From Kurthia senegalensis (GTDB lineage: Bacteria; Bacillota; Bacilli; Bacillales_A; Planococcaceae), in contig NZ_HE611064.1 in the NCBI RefSeq assembly GCF_000285595.1, positions 402,215 to 466,214 of the forward strand: a DNA stretch of 64,000 bases, read 5' to 3'. Below the pieces are notes generated by a model that worked only from the letters and a program-made list of their open reading frames with translations, did not search any database and was not told the DNA's origin. Shown piece after piece: positions 58,155-64,000 of this stretch. The position numbers were made by a program, and so were the translations under genes. Positions within the stretch are counted from its first letter, which is position 1; every line of letters begins with the position of its first letter.

Positions 58155-59290
58155 TTATTCTTCGCCGTCTTGGTATAAGTCGATTTGCTCTTCTTCAACT
58201 AATGCGTCTACGTCTTCAACAGGTACGAATGTAGAGTTTTCGTTAGGGTAAATACCTAATTCACGTGCATCTGTTTCAGATTTGATATCGATTTTCCAAC
58301 CAGTTAATTTAGCTGCTAAACGTGCATTTTGACCACGTTTACCGATTGCTAATGATAATTGGTAATCTGGGACAATAACCGTTGTAGATTTTTCTTCTTC
58401 GTTCACTTGTACGTCTAATACTTTAGATGGGCTTAACGCATTCGCAACGAATACGACTGGATCTTCTGACCATTCAACGATGTCAATTTTTTCACCGTTT
58501 AATTCGTTTACGATTGTTTGTACACGTGCACCTTTAGCACCGACACAAGCGCCGACTGGATCGACTTCTTCGTTATGAGCAACGACAGAAATTTTAGAAC
58601 GGTCGCCCGCTTCACGAGAAATTGATTTAATTTCAACTGTACCTTCAAAAATTTCAGGTACTTCTAATTCGAATAAACGACGTAGTAAACCTGGGTGTGT
58701 ACGTGATACGTATACTTGTGGTCCGCGGTTCGCGCGTTCTACTTTCGTAATATACACTTTAATACGTTCATGTGGTGCATATACTTCACCTTGAATTTGT
58801 TCGTTTTGAGGAAGAACAGCTTCAATTTTACCGATACCTACATAAATGTTACGTTCGTCCATACGTTCAACGACACCGTTAATAATATCGTCCGCGCGGT
58901 CTACGTACTCTTCGTAAATTAGGCCACGTTCTGCTTCACGGAAACGTTGTGTAACGATTTGTTTCGCAGTTGTCGCAGCGATACGTCCGAAGTCACGAGG
59001 AGCTTCTTCTGTTTCAACGATATCACCTAATTCGTAAGAACCATTGATTTCTTTTGCATCTTCTAAAGAAATTTGTAAGCGTTCATCTTCTACGATCCCT
59101 ACAACATCTTTACGAGAGTATAAACGCATTGTTCCTTTATCTAAATTTAAATCAACGCGTACATTACCTGCTTGATCGTAGTTTTTTTGTAAGCATTAAT
59201 TAATGCTGCTTCGATTGCGTCTACGATAATTTCACGTGAAATCCCTTTTTGTTCTAATGCTTTTAAGGCACCTACTAATTCCTTGCTCAT
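58155..59290 (-). CDS. nusA: Transcription factor NusA (5' end frameshifted as given)
   Basis: Acts in pausing, termination and antitermination. Reading from ATG at 59290 (MSKELVGALKALEQKGISREIIVDAIEAALINAYKK) the frame breaks at an A-run of seven (59182-59188); with eight it continues NYDQAGNVRVDLNLDKGTMRLYSRKDVV and onward, giving 378 residues. The S1 domain (GVVERMDERNIYVGIGKIEAVLP) and both KH domains (VDPVGACVGAKGARVQ; LAIGKRGQNARLAAK) are intact. A real loss is unlikely because NusA is essential in B. subtilis. The 324-residue piece from 59129 is only part of the protein. Confidence 0.93.
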
Positions 59291-59311
59291 GTTATTTTTC
59301 ACTCCTGATAT

Positions 59312-59800
59312 TTAAAATTCTTTATGTTTTGAAAAATCGATTGCAAGACGAGCGCTTGCAATTTTTTCTTTCGGAAGAAGAACTTTTACTTTTCTAGTTT
59401 TAATTAGCATATCGACTTCAGCACCTTCATCTGTGTACGATTTTAAGTAGCCTTCGAATGCTTTCATACCGTTAATTGCTTCATATGTTTTTACATGAAC
59501 GTATTGGCCGATTGCTTTAATGTAATCCGCTTCCTTTTTCAGTGGACGTTCTGCTCCTGGTGAAGATACTTCAAGGAAATAATTTTGCGAAATCGGATCT
59601 GTTTCATCTAATTTTTCACTAAGTTTTTCACTTACTTGGGCACATTGATCGATATCGATATTCCCTTCAGGAGTGTCAACATAGACGCGTAAAAACCAAT
59701 CGCGTCCTTCTTTCACAAATTCCACATCGACAAGTTCTAAGTTCAATCCCTCTACGATAGGTGCTGCGAGCTGTTCAATTTCAGACGTAACTTTACTCAT
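59312..59800 (-). CDS. rimP: Ribosome maturation factor RimP
   Basis: A 162-residue 30S maturation factor. [22 protein letters not shown] and [21 protein letters not shown], then [14 protein letters not shown], are the signature blocks. ATG at 59800 has AGGAGGAGA just upstream. It is the first gene of the nusA operon. Confidence 0.94.
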   Translation of the reverse strand: MSKVTSEIEQLAAPIVEGLNLELVDVEFVKEGRDWFLRVYVDTPEGNIDIDQCAQVSEKLSEKLDETDPISQNYFLEVSSPGAERPLKKEADYIKAIGQYVHVKTYEAINGMKAFEGYLKSYTDEGAEVDMLIKTRKVKVLLPKEKIASARLAIDFSKHKEF

Positions 59801-59837
59801 ACTCTCCTCCTGACTAGCTTTTGTTGCGGACAAACAG

Positions 59838-59863
59838 AAAAGAGCAGGAATACCCTACTCTTT
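59838..59863 (-). terminator. Terminator of polC
   Basis: AAAAGAGTAGG and CCTGCTCTTTT (G-T pair) on the minus strand, with a T-run, between the polC stop and the rimP start. Confidence 0.7.
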
Positions 59864-59934
59864 TGCCGTAGTTCTATCAACAAATAATTACTTAAATCCT
59901 ATCATATCTATTGTTACATTGCAACTAGAGCCTG

Positions 59935-62900
59935 CTAGAACAACGATAATTGATTTGCTTCAGGCAAACCTTCTAAGCATCCAAGACGATCCATATACTC
60001 AATTAACGTCTTCGATACACGCCCACGAATTTGTAAATCTTCTTTTGATAAAAACTCACCTTGCTGACGCGCTTTTACGATCGTTTCCGCTACACTATTC
60101 CCTAAACCTGGAATCGCATTGAAAGGCGGAATCAGGCTTTGACCATCAATGACGAATTCAGTTGCTTTCGAACGATATAAATCAACTTTTTGGAAATGCA
60201 TACCACGTTCACACATTTCAAGGGATAATTCCAATACCGTTAATAAGCTTTTCTCTTTCACAGAAGCATCTAATCCTTTATCGGTTATTTCTTTCATTTG
60301 TGCTTTGATCATTTCAGGTCCATTAACCATCGCGATTAAATCAAAATCAGATGCACGTACAGAGAAATATGCACAATAATAAATAATTGGTAGGTGTACT
60401 TTAAAATACGCGATTCGGATTGCCATTAATACGTAAGCAGCCGCATGCGCTTTCGGGAACATGTATTTAATTTTCTTACATGATTCGATATACCATTTCG
60501 GTACATTTTCAGCGACCATTGCCGCCTCCATTTCTTCCGTTAAACCTTTCCCTTTACGTACATGCTCCATAATTTTAAAAGCAAGTGACGGTTCGAGTCC
60601 TTGATAAATCAAGTACACCATAATATCATCACGACAGCCAATTACTTCAGATAATACACACGTACCGTTTTCGATTAAGTCACTTGCGTTCCCTAACCAT
60701 ACGTCGGTTCCGTGAGATAGACCTGAAATTTGGACAAGTTCTGAGAAAGTAGATGGTTTTGTTTCTTCTAACATACCACGTACGAATTTCGTCCCGAACT
60801 CTGGAATACCAAGCGTACCCGTCTTACATAAAATTTGTTCACTCGTTACGCCAAGAACTTCCGTTCCGGTGAAAATTTTCATTACTTCTGGATCATCCGG
60901 TGGAATCGTTTTCGGATCGATACCTGATAAATCTTGTAACATACGAATAACAGTCGGATCATCATGTCCTAGAATATCCATTTTCAAAATATTATCGTGA
61001 ATCGAGTGGAAATCAAAGTGCGTCGTGCGCCATTCTGCATTTTGATCATCTGCTGGATATTGAATCGGTGAGAAATCAAAAATATCCATATAGTTTGGAA
61101 CGATAATAATACCACCTGGATGTTGCCCTGTCGTACGTTTAACACCTGTACAACCTTGAACGAGACGGTCCACTTCAGCACCGCGGAAATTAATGTTATG
61201 ATCTTGCCCATATCCTTTAACGTATCCGTAAGCTGTTTTCTCTGCAACCGTACCAATCGTACCTGCTCGGAACGCATAATCTTCACCGAATAAAATTTTC
61301 GTGTAATTATGCGCTTGTGGTTGGTATTCACCTGAGAAGTTTAAATCAATATCAGGTACTTTATCCCCTTTAAAACCTAAGAACGTTTCAAATGGAATAT
61401 CATGTCCATCTTTTAAGTAAGGCGTTCCACAATGTGGGCAATCTTTGTTCGGTAAGTCAAAGCCCGATGCAACAGAACCATCTTCGAAAAACTCTGAGGC
61501 CTTACAATTTGGACAAACATAATGTGGTGGTAACGCATTTACCTCGGTAATTTCCATAAATGTCGCAACGAGAGAAGAACCGACGGAACCACGTGAACCA
61601 ACTAAATAACCATCTGATAATGATTTTTTTACGAGTTTCGCAGAAATTAAATAAATAACACCGAAACCGTGTCCTAAAATGGATTTCAATTCTTTTTCAA
61701 TTCGTTTTTCAACAATTTCAGGAAGTTCATCTCCGTAAATTTGATGCGCCATTTCATACGTACGACGCGTTACTTCTTCATCAGAACCTTCAATTTTCGG
61801 TGTGTATAAATCATCTTTTAACGGAATAACTTTATCGATTGCATTCGCAAGTGCTTGTGCGTTATCTACGACGATTTGTTTTGCTAAATCGTCCCCTAAA
61901 AAGGCAAACTCATCGAGCATCTCATTCGTCGTGCGGAAGTGACTTTCCGGCAATTCACTTCGGTTCAATGGATTAGCCCCACCTTGCGAACGAATTAAAA
62001 TTTTACGGAAAATCGCATCTTCTTCGTGAAGATAGTGAACATTCCCTGTCGCGATAACTGGCTTATCTAACTTCTTACCAATTTTAATAACTTTACGAAT
62101 AATATCTTCCATATTCCATTCATCTTTAATTAGTTCACGTTCGATTAACGGTTTATAAACGCCTTTAGGATGCACTTCTAAGTAATCGTAAAACTTCGCT
62201 ACTTCTTCCGCTTCATCCATTGATTTCTGCATCACTGCTGTGAAAAATTCACCTTGTGAACAACCTGAACCAACGAGTAAACCTTCACGATATTTTTGTA
62301 GAGAAGAACGTTTAATACGTGGCATACGATAATACGTTTGCGTATGGGCTTCTGTTACGAGTTTAAATAAATTTTTCAAGCCATCTTGCGTTTGTGCCAA
62401 AATCGTACAGTGTGTTGGACGTGCACGTTTATACGCATCCCCGCCACCTACATGTGTATTAAAATCATCATGGAATAAAATATTTTTTTCTTTCGTTGCT
62501 TCTTTTAATAAATGAAGCAATAAATAACCTGTCGCTTCCGTATCATAAATGGCACGGTGATGTTGCGTTAAATCGATATTGAATTTTTTACATAGCGTAT
62601 TCAAACGGTGATTTTTCATCGTTGGATATAGTAAACGCGCTAACTCTAACGTATCGATGACCGGGTGATTGAAACAATCAATGTCCGCTTTTTTATACGC
62701 TTCGTATAAGAAACCGATATCAAAAGAGGCGTTATGTGCAACGACAATGCCATCGCCAATAAACTCATGGAATTTCGTAATCATTTCTTCCACTTCTGGC
62801 GCTGTTCGTACCATATCATCTGTAATGCCCGTCAATTCAATCGTCGTAGCAGATAACGGATGGTGTGGATTCGAGAAGCTTTCGAACGTATCAACCACTT

Positions 62901-64000
62901 CCCCATCCACAATTTTCACAGCTGCTAACTCGATAATCGTATCGTACGCAGCGGATAACCCCGTCGTTTCCACGTCAAAAACGACAAATGTTGCGTGTTC
63001 TAATTCTATATGTTGTGGTTCATAAGCAATCGGTACGCCGTCATCGACTAAGTTGGCTTCTACACCAAAGATTACTTTAATGCCATTTTTTTCACCAGCA
63101 TTAAAAGCGTCCGGGAATCCTTGTACGCCACCGTGATCGGTAATCGCAACGGCTGAATGGCCCCATTTTGCCGCTTGTTTCACGAGCGTACTCGCCGGTG
63201 TTACGGCGTCCATTTGGCTCATAGATGAATGCATATGGAACTCAACACGTTTTTCGCCTTCTGGTGCTGTATCTTTACGAATTTGCGGACGAATTTCTTG
63301 CATATCTTGTGCCATCATTACTAAATCGCGAACGAACGTATCATTTTGGATAGAACCTCTTGCACGTACCCACATGCCTTGCGTTGCTTTTTGCATAATA
63401 GCAACGTCTTCTTTATCACGTGAGAACATTTTCACTAAAATAGAGTCCGTATAGTCACTTACTTTCATCGTTAATAATGAACGACCACTTCGTAACTCTT
63501 TCACTTCCACATCAAAAACAAAGCCTTCAATCGTAATACGACGTTCTTCATCTTGGATTTGTTGAATTTCTACAATTGGCTCATCGGCTTTCATATGAAT
63601 ACCGAGTTGGAATGGGCGGTCGTCTTGTACGTCGCCACCGCCATTTGCACGTTCTTCTTCTCGTTTTTGCATATCTTCAACTGCTTGCTTCGCAAATTGT
63701 TGTTCCTCAATCGCTCTCTTTTCGAGGAATTTCTTTTGTTCTTCCGCTAACTCATCCGTTGCATCGCAAAGTGAGAATCCTACTGGCATCATCGGGAAAC
63801 CGTAATATTGATAATTCCGTCCAATTTTTTCGACATATTTATGTTTATACGTTTCCAGTTCAAATTCACGCTTACACGTTAACGACAATTGTTGACCGTT
63901 CCACGTCGGCATTTGCTCTGCTAAACCTTGGCGCAGCGGCGGAGAAATTTCATCTAAGTCTTGTACGACAGCTAACCAATAGTCTTGTACGAGTTGCTCT
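59935..64000 (-). CDS. polC: DNA polymerase III PolC, 3' part (starts beyond window)
   Basis: Main replicative polymerase of low-GC Gram-positives. The frame is open to the right edge, with [19 protein letters not shown] upstream of the first in-window Met, so the gene begins outside. An OB domain (about residue 140), the PHP domain ([16 protein letters not shown]), an inserted DEDD exonuclease ([16 protein letters not shown]) and the polymerase with zinc cysteines ([20 protein letters not shown]) and [19 protein letters not shown] are in order. At least 1354 residues are in the window. Confidence 0.97.
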   Translation of the reverse strand, partial: EQLVQDYWLAVVQDLDEISPPLRQGLAEQMPTWNGQQLSLTCKREFELETYKHKYVEKIGRNYQYYGFPMMPVGFSLCDATDELAEEQKKFLEKRAIEEQQFAKQAVEDMQKREEERANGGGDVQDDRPFQLGIHMKADEPIVEIQQIQDEERRITIEGFVFDVEVKELRSGRSLLTMKVSDYTDSILVKMFSRDKEDVAIMQKATQGMWVRARGSIQNDTFVRDLVMMAQDMQEIRPQIRKDTAPEGEKRVEFHMHSSMSQMDAVTPASTLVKQAAKWGHSAVAITDHGGVQGFPDAFNAGEKNGIKVIFGVEANLVDDGVPIAYEPQHIELEHATFVVFDVETTGLSAAYDTIIELAAVKIVDGEVVDTFESFSNPHHPLSATTIELTGITDDMVRTAPEVEEMITKFHEFIGDGIVVAHNASFDIGFLYEAYKKADIDCFNHPVIDTLELARLLYPTMKNHRLNTLCKKFNIDLTQHHRAIYDTEATGYLLLHLLKEATKEKNILFHDDFNTHVGGGDAYKRARPTHCTILAQTQDGLKNLFKLVTEAHTQTYYRMPRIKRSSLQKYREGLLVGSGCSQGEFFTAVMQKSMDEAEEVAKFYDYLEVHPKGVYKPLIERELIKDEWNMEDIIRKVIKIGKKLDKPVIATGNVHYLHEEDAIFRKILIRSQGGANPLNRSELPESHFRTTNEMLDEFAFLGDDLAKQIVVDNAQALANAIDKVIPLKDDLYTPKIEGSDEEVTRRTYEMAHQIYGDELPEIVEKRIEKELKSILGHGFGVIYLISAKLVKKSLSDGYLVGSRGSVGSSLVATFMEITEVNALPPHYVCPNCKASEFFEDGSVASGFDLPNKDCPHCGTPYLKDGHDIPFETFLGFKGDKVPDIDLNFSGEYQPQAHNYTKILFGEDYAFRAGTIGTVAEKTAYGYVKGYGQDHNINFRGAEVDRLVQGCTGVKRTTGQHPGGIIIVPNYMDIFDFSPIQYPADDQNAEWRTTHFDFHSIHDNILKMDILGHDDPTVIRMLQDLSGIDPKTIPPDDPEVMKIFTGTEVLGVTSEQILCKTGTLGIPEFGTKFVRGMLEETKPSTFSELVQISGLSHGTDVWLGNASDLIENGTCVLSEVIGCRDDIMVYLIYQGLEPSLAFKIMEHVRKGKGLTEEMEAAMVAENVPKWYIESCKKIKYMFPKAHAAAYVLMAIRIAYFKVHLPIIYYCAYFSVRASDFDLIAMVNGPEMIKAQMKEITDKGLDASVKEKSLLTVLELSLEMCERGMHFQKVDLYRSKATEFVIDGQSLIPPFNAIPGLGNSVAETIVKARQQGEFLSKEDLQIRGRVSKTLIEYMDRLGCLEGLPEANQLSLF

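Noticed and set aside
59129-59290. An alternative short NusA starting at 59129
   Set aside because: MRLYSRKDVV is internal to the family; the upstream reading restores the standard N-terminus once one base is added.
1-64000. CRISPR array, tRNA, rRNA, defence island, prophage or biosynthetic cluster
   Set aside because: No spaced repeats, no cloverleaf or rRNA-like sequence, and no cas, restriction, toxin, integrase or synthetase-module genes were seen.

Overview
The window is core chromosome of a low-GC Gram-positive bacterium of the order Bacillales. Almost every gene has a clear Bacillus subtilis counterpart, in nearly the same order as the stretch from polC back to glnA. The sporulation genes that B. 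subtilis carries inside these clusters are missing: spoVS beside ymdB, cotE beside mutS, spoVFA/spoVFB and ymxH beside asd, and tepA beside ftsK. This points to a non-sporulating lineage; a Planococcaceae/Caryophanaceae-type organism such as Kurthia fits my recollection, but I cannot fix the genus. Nearly all genes lie on the minus strand, so they read from the right edge to the left.

Right to left: (1) 64000-52300, polC and then the information-processing cluster rimP-nusA-ylxR-ylxQ-infB-ylxP-rbfA-truB-ribF-rpsO-pnp-mlpA; (2) 48500-42200, asd-dapA (lysine/cell wall precursor synthesis), rnjB (RNase J2) and an FtsK/SpoIIIE translocase; (3) 42000-36400, a GntR regulator and a BMP-type nucleoside ABC importer; (4) 35900-30000, the ymf block (two M16-like proteins, an SDR, a DUF3388 protein), rodZ, pgsA and cinA; (5) 28500-24600, recA with an SOS box, rny (RNase Y) and ymdB; (6) 24100-15100, korAB, a divergent LysR/TDT-transporter pair, a stand-alone adenylating enzyme, miaB, ricA and a hydrolase; (7) 14600-6200, mutS-mutL-glpD-hydrolase-miaA-hfq; (8) 6100-1, a rhodanese, a TRIC-like channel, ynbB, the glnR-glnA nitrogen operon with two GlnR boxes, an Ig-like small protein, a decayed IS3-type element and the 3' part of an MFS transporter.

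No RNA genes, CRISPR arrays, prophage, defence islands or biosynthetic clusters were seen. I found no convincing new biological system. The strongest unexpected signal is that four conserved genes (glnR, korA, recA, nusA) are each broken by a single-base length change in an A6-A7 run, in both directions. NusA and RecA are normally required or strongly conserved, so consensus errors in homopolymers are the leading explanation. Transcriptional slippage or recoding is the interesting alternative, and glnR has a dnaX-type slippery heptamer in the right phase. Secondary curiosities are a repetitive charged linker in MutS, an IF2 lacking its usual first N-terminal module, and paired hairpins inside the IS remnant.
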